This document shows, one piece after another, positions 46,555 through 57,568 of a DNA stretch of 64,000 nt. Each line of letters starts with the position of its first letter. The first letter of the stretch is position 1. The position numbers were made by a program, and so were the translations under genes. Source of the DNA: Aaosphaeria pasadenensis (Eukaryota; Ascomycota; Dothideomycetes; Pleosporales); contig JAKLMB010000006.1 in NCBI GenBank assembly GCA_022813625.1, positions 1,396,964 to 1,460,963 of the forward strand, read 5' to 3'. The notes beneath the pieces are model-generated. The model was given only the letters and a program-made list of their open reading frames with translations. It did no database searches and had not been told where the DNA came from.

Positions 46555-49362
46555 ATGTTCGGCCCTTGGATCGTCGCCTTTGGGTGGCTTAAGAAGCACA
46601 CTCCAAAGAAGATATCTCCCTTCAGACTTCAGATGAACTTCATCACTCTCCATTGTACGCGCCTCCTTTGAGCAATTCGGATATTTCACATCATAGCATG
46701 TGGAATCGAGCGACGACGATTGCTGACACGGCCGCTAGATGTGTACATTATCTTCATGACGCTCCTCGGGTCCATCATGATCTATCCTGCGGGTGATCTG
46801 GCCTACATCGATGCTCTTTTCTTTGCCAGCGGTGCCGCGACGCAGAGTGGTCTCAATACGTGAGTAGACGACTGGAATATACTGGATCACTACTTACGAC
46901 CATTGTAGCGTTGATCTCAACATGATTAAACTGTATCAACAGGTACGTTGCTCGAATCGCTTCGGGGGAGATTATACTAACCATTCGCGATGCAGATCGT
47001 CATTTACTTCATGGCCATCATGTGTACGCCAATCTTCATCAACACCTTCGTCGTCTTCATCCGCCTCTACTGGTTCGAAAAGCGATTCCAACACGTCGTT
47101 TCCGAAGCGAGATCCCTCCGTCGGTATAAAAGTAGATCCAGAACGAAGAGCCAGGCGAAGCAGGATCTGGAGATCGATCCCGCGCGTGAGGAGGAAGGTG
47201 TCGGCGATCGGGAAATAAGGGTCTTGAGAGCACCGGATGGCGCGGCGACGGGCACAAAGATCGAGGACGAGGATCGTTTTCGAGACGGGGAGATTGAAGA
47301 TGATCCCCACCTCCCTATTCGAGCACCAACAACGGACGAAAAACGCAATAACCAAGATGACTACGACTTCCCAAGAACAGACCGAGTGAACATGCCCTTC
47401 CATCGAGATATAAGTTTCGCCGATGAGGTCGTTTCTCCAACACCCTCCCAGAGAAGGGAGACCGCCATTGCTTTTGTCGAAAACCAGCGCAACCCAAAGG
47501 ATAAAGGCGTCTACCGAGTCCCCGGACCCAGAGATTACGATCTTGGATTCACCCCCCAACGCATCGAAGAGGATGAACAATTGAATAAAGAAACGACGAA
47601 CGAGGATGGGCAATCGCCGATCAGACGGCACAGATCCAATTCAGTCCCTCCAACGGAACTCAATTCAGATGACCACCCGTTGAAACAGCACATTACCATT
47701 GACGTACCTGATACGCGACCGCGTCCCCATGGCGGCCCTTCTGCTTACAACCTCAATACGGGCCGAGCCGTAACTGCGGATGCCGAAACACCAACAGCAG
47801 GCCAGCATCTACGCCAGCGGACCACTAGGACTTTCAGCAGCTTTCTGTCAAAGGCTCGGGAGGAAGAACGGGACCCAATGCCCTACTTGAGCTGGTCGGC
47901 AACCGTTGGACGTAACTCTGCATTTGTTGACCTGACTGAGGACCAACGAGAGGAATTGGGCGGAATTGAATACCGAGCTCTGAAGCTTCTCGCCGTTATT
48001 CTCGTGTGTTACTACATCGGATTCCATCTGTTGGGAATGGTCGTTTTGACCCCCTGGATCAACCGGGACGGCCACTACAGAGGCGTTGTGGAGGGAGTGG
48101 GCGTTGATCCAACGTGGTGGTAAGTTGTGCCATGTCATGGCCTGATCAAGAACATACAGCTGATTTATCTAGGGGATTTTTCACGCCAGCCTCCATGTTT
48201 AACGATCTTGGTTTTACCTTGACACCGACGTCCATGATTCCTTTCCAATTCGCCGTCCTGCCACTGTTATTGGGTACTTTCTTGATCATCATTGGAAACA
48301 CGGGTTTCCCATGCATGCTTCGATTCATCATCTGGCTTTCTTCAAAATGCGTGCCGTATGGCAGCGGTGTATGGGAAGAGCTTCGGTTTCTGCTGGACCA
48401 TCCGCGTCGATGCTTTACCTTACTTTTCCCCAGCAGTGCTAACTGGTGGCTATTCTGGGTTCTCATTCTTCTCAACGGCATCGACCTGATCTTCTTCGTC
48501 ATTCTTGATGTACGTCTTATCGCTCTTCATCCCTGTCATTGACTAACTGGTCCTGCAGCTGAAAGATCCCACTGTCACTTCCCTTCCGGCTGGTTTTAAG
48601 TTTCTCGACGGATTATTCCAAGCAGCTGCCACCCGAACCGCTGGCTTTGCTGTAGTTAACATCGCAGACCTCCACCCGGCTATCCAGGTATCCTACCTAA
48701 TCATGATGTACATTTCCATTTTTCCGATTGCTATCAGCATGCGACAAACGAATGTGTACGAAGAGAAGTCTCTTGGCGTATATAGTTCCGAAGAGGACGA
48801 GGAGACTAAGAGTAGCTACCTCGGAACGCATTTGCGTCGCCAACTTTCTTTCGACTTATGGTTCGTCTTCCTGGGATTCTTCCTCATTGCCATTGTGGAA
48901 GGCTCACGTCTGGAGAACACCAACGAGTACGCCTTTACCCTCTTTACTGTCTTGTTCGAGATTGTCTCGGCATACGGCACTGTCGGACTTAGTCTTGGTT
49001 ATCCTGGAATCAACGCAAGTTTCTCGGGAGAGTTCCGGACGCTCTCGAAGCTCATCATCATCGCTATGCAGATCCGCGGCCGGCACCGTAGTTTACCGTA
49101 CGCACTAGATCGTGCTATCTTGCTTCCGAGCGAGAGTCTTCACAAGAAAGAGGATGAAGATGCGACGAGAAGAGCCCGACGTCCAAGCAACGCCAGCTTC
49201 AACGGGCTGCACCAGACGAACTCTGGCCTAACTCGCCGTCCCAGCACCGTGACACTCGAGGGAGCCAACACGAGAGGAAGGTTCCGGCCTCAGGACGTGG
49301 GCCGATTCTTGAGTGGAGCACTGAACGCAGGCCCGAGCATGCCTAGAGAGAAAAGAGCATAA
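46555..49362 (+). CDS. TRK1: Trk-type high-affinity potassium transporter
   Basis: Six exons (46555-46654, 46739-46859, 46909-46942, 46996-48119, 48173-48509, 48559-49362; introns 49-84 nt, exon 3 only 34 nt) give 839 residues. The four pore-loop blocks of the Trk/HKT superfamily are present in order: 'GAATQSGLNTVD' (about 64-75), 'ASMFNDLGFTLTPTSM', 'AATRTAGFAVVN' and 'SAYGTVGLSLG'. Membrane helices flank each. Between the first and second M1-P-M2 units lies a ~300-residue hydrophilic cytoplasmic loop rich in Arg, Asp and Glu, typical of fungal Trk proteins. The C-terminal tail is cytoplasmic and basic. The protein imports K+ across the plasma membrane, driven by membrane potential. Confidence 0.95.
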
Positions 49363-50214
49363 AAGTCGATTTTCACCTTTGCATACGGCACCACAGCCTC
49401 TCTGGCTTTTCCTATTGTTACTTCTATTGGTGTTGTGGAACATGATTACTTCATACAAACATTCTGGAACAGGGGAGTTTCTAAATATACTTAGGATTAT
49501 CGTTTGTACATTTGAATATATTTTAGGCGCTTGGGATTGGATAGGGGTTTGGGCATATTTACGGATTCTTTGTGGGTACATTGGACGGATACCCAGTTTA
49601 TTGCTCAGCTTGCATAGCTTGCATAGCTTGAGGGGACAAGACAAGATAGAGATAATCGGAAAGACCATTCTGCTTCTCGGCAGCAAAGCTTACAAAGGTG
49701 CCTTCAGCTTCGAACAAGTTATCCTGCACGTCTGAGGTGACAAATCGAGACCATCTGGACCTGACAAGCATCAAGGTGTAACGCTGTGCATCATACATGC
49801 GTACTTCATGTCTTGCATGCTCGTCACCAATCGCATCCCATCGCATTATCCTCCCCGCAATCCTGGGACCATCACGTTGAATATCGCCCTAATCGAGACA
49901 GGCGTGGAATGAGGATGCGGGGGAACTTCCTAAAGCCACCCCCGGCTCTCGTCCAATCCAGTCCCAGAATCGCCGCGTAGTTCCCCTCCTCGGCGGCTTT
50001 TGACTAATCTCGTCCTTAAGATTCGCCGATTCGCCGAGGTACCTTTCGACATCACTCTTTCAATATCGAAGACTTTGGGTTAGGACCATTTGACAATACG
50101 GATTCCCTCCAATGCGAAGGCTCCTGGAAATGGTTATTGCAGAGAGCTTCTCGGCCCTGGATGTGGGGTAAGCATCTGATAAATCAGTCTTTACTCACCA
50201 GCACACAATATCAG
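49363..50214. other. Intergenic between the Trk gene and the questin oxidase-like gene
   Basis: About 850 bp without a supported ORF. A GTAAGC...CAG pair at 50168-50214 looks like a 47-nt intron in the 5' leader of the next gene, ending directly before an ATG at 50215. Confidence 0.45.
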
Positions 50215-50409
50215 ATGTTCGTGACAGCACCATCATCAGCAGCAGCAATAGCAGCAGCAGCAGCAAGATCGGGAGGACAACAACATATAAGACACCACAC
50301 GCTGCGTCTTCTTCGCTTCTCGCCCATCAGATCTACCGCCGCACAGAAGATAATCTACACCATCATTCCACCAGAGTTCAAGAACGGCAGCGCATCGTCG
50401 AGAAGAAAC

Positions 50410-51862
50410 ATGGCAACTTCAACCAAGATCCAACTCCCGCCGCCAGGCCAGTTGGACGCACAGGTGTTTCTACCTGGCATAACGCAGGAGTCGGCGGACA
50501 AGACGAGTGAATTGCTACAGGAGAACCACGAGAAGCACCATATCTTCTTCAACCAGTCTGGGTTCCACGTACGTCCCCCCCTTCCACCAAAGATATAAGC
50601 CACTCATTCATCATCCACAACAGAACCACATAGTCCACCACCTCCTCACCCTCCACGCCCTGCGCGCCACTCCCTCCTCCCTCCAAACCGCCTACACCAA
50701 CAACGCTTCCTACCAACGCCCCGTCCTCCCGTCCTCCCCCTCAACCCTCCCCTCCCTCCACGATCCCGCGACCTTCACATCGCACCTCGGCTCCGAGCGC
50801 CATTACGCCACCTTCCTCGCCTTCTTCCAGCAGGAAATCGCCGCCCGCGGGTGGCAGGACGTCCTCAACACGTACGTCTTCCAACCCGACGACGCGCGCG
50901 CAGACGACATGCTGGTCCGGATGTTCGCAGGCTTCCTGCACCCGATCATCCACCTCGGCTTCGGCGTCGAGTTCGCGCAGCCGGCCGTCATCGCCGAGGC
51001 GCTGGCGCAGGCCGCGGTCCACGAGGTGTGGTTGAAGCCCTTCTTCCTCGAGGCGGAGGCTCGCGCTGCCGCGAAGCAGGCCGAGGGGGAGGGGGAAAGG
51101 GTGCCAATTGTGAGGCTATTGGACGAGATACGGGCGGACGAGAAGTTAAGGGGCGCAGCGCGGTTCGCCGACGCGAATAAAGTGCGCGACGGGGTGCTCG
51201 CTCGAGCGAAGGAGGAGATGCTGTCCATCGCGTCGCGGTACCGGATCCCCCCCACCACCACCCAAGAAGAACTGGAGGAACGGAACGCGGAGATGGTGAA
51301 TGCGGCGGCGTACTTCACGACTGCTGCGCTCCGGAGGGATAAAGTGGCGAAGTTTGACTTCTTCTTCATGCACTGTGTCAATTCGTCGACGTTCTTTAAG
51401 GTGTTTTTAAGACAGGAGTGGCTTTCGATGAGGGCGAAGAGGAGGCTGTTGGAGTGGAAGGTTAGGCTCGACCTCGCGTTGTATGCGTCGCGCGGCGCGC
51501 CGGAGCTGCTTGCCGTCGAGGAGGTGAGGAAGATTGCGGGGGGTGGAGGGGGGAGTTCGTGGGAGGATGTGTGTGCGCGGATCGTGGAGTTTGCAGACGA
51601 TGGGCATGCGAGTAAGTTTGTGAGGGCGTTGATGGGCGGGGAGGGGGTTTGTAAGAAGTTTACGGAGGGGGGTGAGGGGGAGAAGGGGAATGAGGAGATG
51701 TTTCCGATTAGGGGCGATATGTGGAGGGTGCTGGGCAATATGGTGGTTGATAGTGTGGAGGCGAGCGGGCCAACGTGGGTGAGGAGCTGTGGGTTTGATG
51801 AGGCGTGGAGGGATGTGCCTGATAGGGAGACGAAGGAGAACGGGGGGAGGGGGAGACTCTGA
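50410..51862 (+). CDS. Questin oxidase-like (AflY/HypA, DUF4243 family) protein
   Basis: Exons 50410-50568 and 50624-51862 (55-nt intron) give 465 residues from the Met in 'MATSTKIQLPPPGQ'. An in-frame ATG at 50215 would add 65 residues with a poly-Ala stretch and an Arg-rich segment ('HHTLRLLRFSPIRSTAAQ') that could target mitochondria. Family hallmarks are 'ENHEKHHIFFNQSGFHNHI', 'HHLLTLHALRATPSSLQ', 'NNASYQRP', 'MFAGFLHPIIHLGFGVEF', 'AQAAVH', 'DFFFMHCVNSSTFFKVFL' and the conserved 'RLLEWKVRLDLALYASRGAP'. The family includes Baeyer-Villiger-type oxidases of aflatoxin/sterigmatocystin (AflY) and geodin (questin oxidase) routes, but members also occur outside clusters. No polyketide synthase is nearby, so the substrate is unknown. 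It is convergent with the S41 protease gene. Confidence 0.88.
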
Positions 51863-52484
51863 TGGGTTTCTCTTCTTTCTTGAAGGGGATGACGGGAGGG
51901 AGGAATGTTTAACTTAGTGTTGGCAAATTGTGAATGTGCCTCCAAAGGTACATATACGTTGGTTGTATGTACATGTTTCGATTTGATATATATACCTCTC
52001 ACTGAGAGAACTATTATATATACATAGGGATTTATGATCATAACGAGAATGAAAGTATCTACATTGTTGATTCTTACTCCCGTCCATTCTATTACTGTTC
52101 TCCACTTCGAGCATAAGATAACGCCTTATTGGTAGCGAGAGACAGATATTAGACACTTGATCTGACTTGCTTACTCGACTTCAAGACCACATGAAAATGT
52201 CATTGCTATATAGAGAACCATAAAGTCTTTCTGTCCTGGTCTGTTAAATGGAAAGGGGAAGCTGTAATTGTGAATAGAGCAAGAGGTGGCATCGTATCTT
52301 TGAAGTATGTGAACATGGTTTTTATAATAAAGTCTGGGTGTATATATATGTACAAAAGATCTACACATTAGCTATCTAACTAACCATCATTCAACCTCGA
52401 TCTTCATAAAGACCGCGGATGCAAATGCGTATATCCGACGTTATGTCGAAAGAAACCAAGAAACCGAAGCATCATCATCACTCA
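51863..52484. other. Convergent intergenic region, AT-rich 3' ends
   Basis: 622 bp with both 3' untranslated regions; TATATA stretches near 51985 and 52343 and no supported ORF. Long frames over the neighbouring genes on the opposite strands are shadows. Confidence 0.5.
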
Positions 52485-54806
52485 TTAGATCAGACTCGCG
52501 CCGAAAGCCATGCTGCCCACGACGACCGCGCCGCACGCAACAATTGCCTTCAGCCCCGCAAACGGCGGCACACCACGCGGCGCGGCGCCCTTCGAATTCG
52601 TCGGCGAAGCATTCGTGTTGCCCTGGCCCGTAGCCGGGTTTCCCTCCCCTTTGCCCTTCTGCTGCTCCTCGGACGTCACGCTGCCCTGCACGCACTTGTC
52701 GCCGTCGAGCTTGCCGTCCTTGCCGAAGCCGATCTCCGCGGCGCGCTGCCAGACGTTGGTGACGTTGAAGTAGTCGTTGGGCTGGTAGAACAGGCGGCAG
52801 CTGGACGTGTCGTTGAGGAACTGTGTCGGGATGCCGTCGCCCTCGAGGCCCTTGCGGATGTTGTCTTGGAAGTTGACGGCCGCGGACGCGAAGTTGATGG
52901 CGAACGGATTCGGCAGGAATTCCACCCACTCGGTCGCCTTGGAGCGGCTGCTGGCGAAGTTGGCGACGATGACGGCGGACATCTGCGTGAGGTAGGCGGA
53001 TTGGAGGACTAGGGAGCCTTTGGTGCCGCCGACGGCTTGCATGGGGCCTGTCTCCGGGCGTCCGCCGATGGCGATGGTTTTCACGCCGGATTGCTGGACC
53101 ATGAGTTCTGTGAAGAGGGAGCAGGTGGAGGCGCAGATGCCGTCGGTTAGGAGGATGATGTCTTCGGGCTTGAAGGGGTCGTCCTTGATGTTGGAGCGCG
53201 AGCCGTAGCCGGTCATGGTGACGCCGATGGAGTAGCGGTCTGAGGACGTGGCGATCGGGTCCGACAGGTTGTAGCGGAGCTCGTGGGTGAATGAGTCGTC
53301 GTGGAACTTGGCACCGCTCATGTCCTTCCAATCCTTGTAGGCCTGGAGGTCCTTGTTCAGGTAGCTGTGATAGTTGAAGGGGGAGGTGTAGAGCTCGCCG
53401 ACGCGGCTGTTGAAGGTCAGCTGGCTGAAGGTGTCTCCGAAGAGGTCGGAGGCCTTGCTGATGCGGTAGCGGGATTGGAGCTGGGGAACCTGGGAGGGGA
53501 AGAACTGGAGGTAGGTGTCGTATCCGAGAAGGATCTTGCCTCCGCCGTTGGTTCGGAGGTCGATGACGTTCTTGACAGCCTTACGCTTCTTGGCCTCAGA
53601 GAGGTACTCCTCGACGACGGACTGGAACTCCCGGGCGTCAGAGTTGCTCTCGGTGTTGAAGGTCTGGATCATGAGAACACCAACGGTACCAACGCTGGTG
53701 TCGAGGAAGTAACCGGCGAGAGCCACATCAGAAGCGGTGTGCTCTACAGCAGGCTCGGGATACGCGGCAGGGACATAGCGGCGGCTGAGATGCTTCTCCT
53801 TCTCGTGCTGGAGAGACCGGGGGAGCTGATGAGGATCCTGACGCTTGTGCAACTGGGTGCTCGAGAGTCCGCGGTTGGCGGAAGTCCTGGCGGTAATGAA
53901 AGTATCGTAGAAAGTATCCGGGTCATCGACGCGGCCCCAAGCTGACGAGTCGAGCACGACGGCGTAGTTTAGGTAGGTTTGCTCGGTTCCATTCTCGAAC
54001 TTGATCTTGGTGTCTGGGCCAGGGTAAAACGAAGGGTTGGCGAACAAGCCATAAGACTCGGCGGGTTGCATGAAGAACATGGCGTTCCACCTTGCGTCGG
54101 GGTCGTGGTAAGAGTTCTGCAGACTCTCATCCTTCAAGAATTGAACGGCGTCCTTGCCGTTGATCTGTGAGATAGCAGACGGCTCGTTTGAGCTGCTGGT
54201 GTTGTAGCTGTTGACTGTGTAAATCTTGGGCACGCCGTCACCATTGGTTGCACTGATCAAAGCAATCTGTCGCGACCTCCGCCATCGGAAAACACCGTTG
54301 TACGCCATGCCATCCCAGCTGAAGTGACCATCGTGTGCCTTGGTGAAAAGAGTGGCAATGTCGTTCTCAAAATCGAATTCGTTTTTGTACTCGCTGCCGT
54401 TGACCTTCTTGCCGATGTCGTCCAATCCACCCATGATATCTACCTTCTCGTTCACATATCCTTTGGGTGGATCCTTCAGATATGAGATTGTAGACTGGAA
54501 CTCGGCCATCTGCTTGATGGCCTTGAGCGTCAATGTCGCGGCATCGTTGTCGATTGGTACTGATTTCAAGCAAGCATACGCAAGATTTGCCTGCACGGTT
54601 GGAGTCCTTGATCGGCTGGTTTCAACTTGGCCAGAGACCTGTTCGCATGCCCGCTGGGTGTTGATTGGCCCTGATCCTGATGCCGTTCCAGTTGGATCCA
54701 GGTTGTCAGCCGACGATACAACTTGTGTAGCACTGGGTGAGAGGGAAAATTCCGATTGGGCGTGTGCCAGAGCAACGATCGCCGTGAGCGCAGCAAATGT
54801 CTTCAT
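52485..54806 (-). CDS. Secreted, GPI-anchored S41-family (CPAF/tail-specific type) protease
   Basis: A single exon of 773 residues. Residues 1-16 ('MKTFAALTAIVALAHA') form a signal peptide. The middle holds the S41-like domain: 'LAGYFLDTSVGTVGVLMIQT', 'VIDLRTNGGGKILLGYDTYL', then the nucleophile region 'LLTDGICASTCSLFTELM' (DGICAS at 555-560), where S560 or S563 is the likely catalytic Ser, followed by 'TIAIGGRPETGPMQAVGG'. The end is Gly/Asn/Ser-rich, then small residues and a hydrophobic tail ('LKAIVACGAVVVGSMAFG'), as in a GPI-attachment signal. An extracellular or cell-wall peptidase is expected. Members of this family occur beside some fungal peptide clusters (ustP-type) but also stand alone; I see no precursor peptide gene or UstYa-like oxidase here. 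Confidence 0.87.
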   Translation of the reverse strand: MKTFAALTAIVALAHAQSEFSLSPSATQVVSSADNLDPTGTASGSGPINTQRACEQVSGQVETSRSRTPTVQANLAYACLKSVPIDNDAATLTLKAIKQMAEFQSTISYLKDPPKGYVNEKVDIMGGLDDIGKKVNGSEYKNEFDFENDIATLFTKAHDGHFSWDGMAYNGVFRWRRSRQIALISATNGDGVPKIYTVNSYNTSSSNEPSAISQINGKDAVQFLKDESLQNSYHDPDARWNAMFFMQPAESYGLFANPSFYPGPDTKIKFENGTEQTYLNYAVVLDSSAWGRVDDPDTFYDTFITARTSANRGLSSTQLHKRQDPHQLPRSLQHEKEKHLSRRYVPAAYPEPAVEHTASDVALAGYFLDTSVGTVGVLMIQTFNTESNSDAREFQSVVEEYLSEAKKRKAVKNVIDLRTNGGGKILLGYDTYLQFFPSQVPQLQSRYRISKASDLFGDTFSQLTFNSRVGELYTSPFNYHSYLNKDLQAYKDWKDMSGAKFHDDSFTHELRYNLSDPIATSSDRYSIGVTMTGYGSRSNIKDDPFKPEDIILLTDGICASTCSLFTELMVQQSGVKTIAIGGRPETGPMQAVGGTKGSLVLQSAYLTQMSAVIVANFASSRSKATEWVEFLPNPFAINFASAAVNFQDNIRKGLEGDGIPTQFLNDTSSCRLFYQPNDYFNVTNVWQRAAEIGFGKDGKLDGDKCVQGSVTSEEQQKGKGEGNPATGQGNTNASPTNSKGAAPRGVPPFAGLKAIVACGAVVVGSMAFGASLI

Positions 54807-57568
54807 GGCGAAAAATTGAACTGAATCTCGAAGAATTGAAGAGGGGAATCGGTTGGAAATATGAGATACGAAGTCGTACGCGTAGCTGCAGCAGCCCGGG
54901 ACGCGGTTAATCTATTTTATGACAGAATGCAGGTCGAAGGACTCAACAGCTGCAGCGTTCTCTCGAAATAACCAGATTGGACAGGATCCGGAACCTCGCC
55001 GTTGGAGGATGACCTGGTTTCCAACGCTGCTGGCAATAAGGGTGCGGCGTTGCAAAAGATGGTCCCGACTCTTTGTTCGTCCTGATTGCCTCTGATCCTG
55101 CGGCAATTGACGTTGAAGGACGAAAAACAAACAATGAATTGGTCAAAGAATTGGAGATCACTCACTCAGAGCAATTGGACGCGGGGGAGGAAAGACGACA
55201 GCAACAAAGTTATTTAAACAAGCAAAGCTGGTTATTATGGGGTTCGCCATGGCCTGTACTCGATCTAACGGGTACTCGTCCATCCATAGGCTTGTGCCTA
55301 CATAGTGTTGTTTTGCTTGCAGGGCATCCGTATCGTCCGAACAAGCCCTGCGCAAAGTGGAGAGTTTGCCCCTGTATTAGGTGCACAGCCATGCCATCTT
55401 TTCCGCCTGCGAGTAGCACACCCATAGGCCCCCCAAAGAGAAGGCCAGCCACGCCTGGCGCATTACCGAATCACAGACGGCGTGGAGGGAAACAATGATC
55501 GAAAACGGTATGTGGCTTGTCAATCGTTGGTGGAGCATCTTAAGGAGCTGCGAGCTAGCGGGTGCCTAGGCCAGACACCAGACTGCGCGGCTGAAGTCTG
55601 CGTGCTGGGGGTGCATACAAGCACAAATCGCGGAGGTGGGAGTTGAAGCGAATGGGGATTGATGAGTTGATCCATTGATATTGTAGAGTTGGAATGCATG
55701 TGGTCGTGAATCATCTTCTCTTCTATCTAGTCCTTTCATGTACGAGTATGGAGCATTCATCGCAAGAGTCACTAAGTGCATTGGATCTGAAGGAGAGGTA
55801 GGAGTAAGGGTCAATGTCTCTTTGTCGGAACTCGGAAGTTCGATGGGTGTCTTGTCGCCTGGTGTGTGAATTGGGATGGATGATTGATGGACGATGATGA
55901 TGGTGCATTTTGGTTTCGACTGGTCCAAAATAAGGTGCGACTTGGCGATTCAGCTGAATGTGGCGCCACGCACAGACTCATTTCGCACCATCCTCTCCTC
56001 CATCATGTTTCCTACACAGACGGTGACTACAGAGCAGATCCTACACCACCATCCGTACTGTACAACGACCATAGAGAGTCAAAGTGACCCTCCAATGCAT
56101 CGCACTAGAACCAACTCCAAGCCACCGCCAAACCCACACATTCCCGTACGACTCGCTCGAAACCTTCTTGTTCAACGTGCTTACGGGTGGACGTGCCTCG
56201 TACGGCAGTAGTCAACTCAAGTGCACCTCGTGCCTCATGCGTTCGCTGCCGTCTCTTCCATGAGCCTAACCCAAAGCCTGTCCTTGTCCCTGCCCTACGG
56301 TATCCTGCGTTGTCGCGCGAGCTAAAAGCCATAAGAATAATGAGACCCTATCATTTGATGATTGATCCCTAAAGGGCGGTGCAATGTGCTTTTTTCCAAT
56401 GTCCAGGTCAAACACATCCCATTGCGGCCATTCCATGCTGCTTGCTGACAAGATAGTTGAATTCTTTTCGGCGGTAGGGTGCACCTTACATCCATTTAGG
56501 TTCTCCGACTAAGACAAGTGGGCGGCCTCGCAATCTTAGACATGGACATGAGAAATCATAGCATCATCCACACTCGTGCGTGTTGGGTAGGAAACCTTAT
56601 CATGAAGCTATTATTGACATGAGCTTCAGCTGAAGCTTTTGCCTGAACAAACTCAACCAACCAACTAAAAGTTACCAGCGAAAAAGAAAGGCAGAGAGGA
56701 AAAGAGATATATATACCTTCGCACAACCAAATCCATTACGCACTCTCTCTCTCCGCCTTGTATCTTCGCACGTTACGTTCACATAAGATCGCAACAACGG
56801 TATGCGGCTGATGCATCCAAAGCTTGAATCTCGCCTTTTTGCGCCCCATCCCCGCAACATACATACGAGACGGGTAACTGCACACTCGTACAATAACACG
56901 ACTCTCGCTATGACCTTGCTACAGTAGAGTAGTTACTCAATCGGACCCTCGTTGCCCTCTTGATCTGCATTCATACATATGTACTGCTTCCAATTGTGGG
57001 TTTAATTTTGGGGATCCTCTTATTGATCTGCGTACGAGCGACCCACTCGCCTTCCAAGCCCGTATATCGGGATCGGATCGAATTGAATGTACAGAGAGAG
57101 GTTTATCGCCGGCCATTATTATTCACATACATACGCTCTGAACTTTAATGGCTTCTTTACAACATGTAATAAGTTGTAAATGCTCGTCTGCTTCATTGCC
57201 AAGCTATGAATGATAGCAGGCGGACGGCCTGATACTCTGTGGATATTCATGATGTTTGTATGTAATGTATTGTATGCAGCCTAGGTATATTATGCTATTC
57301 TGATGATACATTTTCCTGCACTCCGGACTGACTGGACAACCAACGAACCAGCCCTCGTATGTAAAGATGCTTGCCGAAAACGGCAAACAAAACTCTCCTC
57401 CACAAATGATTTTGTTCAGCCTTGTGATGGAGCAAAAGCATCAAATAAGCTTTTACGCCCTGTCGCCTTTTTGAAAACCACATCTTCTCCCCGTCTCAAT
57501 TCACCATCTCTACATCAACGCCAGGCAAACCAAGTCCACGCCTCTGTCTCTCGAACCGTCCGTCTCGT
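54807..57568. other. Intergenic, 2.8 kb, no supported gene
   Basis: Promoter of the protease gene and 3' region of the BCS1-like gene, which point the same way. It holds a perfect 16-bp palindrome at 56622-56637. Frames of up to 141 codons (for example 55073-55498) have no domain and random composition. Confidence 0.5.
56622..56637. repeat. Perfect 16-bp palindrome AGCTTCAGCTGAAGCT
   Basis: Read directly. It is the same core as the inverted repeat at 4925-4941, and a partial copy (AGCTTCAGCTTGAAG) lies at 33568-33582. Confidence 0.8.

Noticed and set aside
50803..52041. 412-codon frame on the minus strand opposite the questin oxidase-like gene
   Set aside because: It is a shadow of a GC-rich real exon; the sense frame carries a clear protein family.
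52441..53945. Long frames opposite or overlapping the S41 protease gene (296 and 214 codons)
   Set aside because: They are shadows of the 773-residue frame with signal peptide and catalytic motifs.
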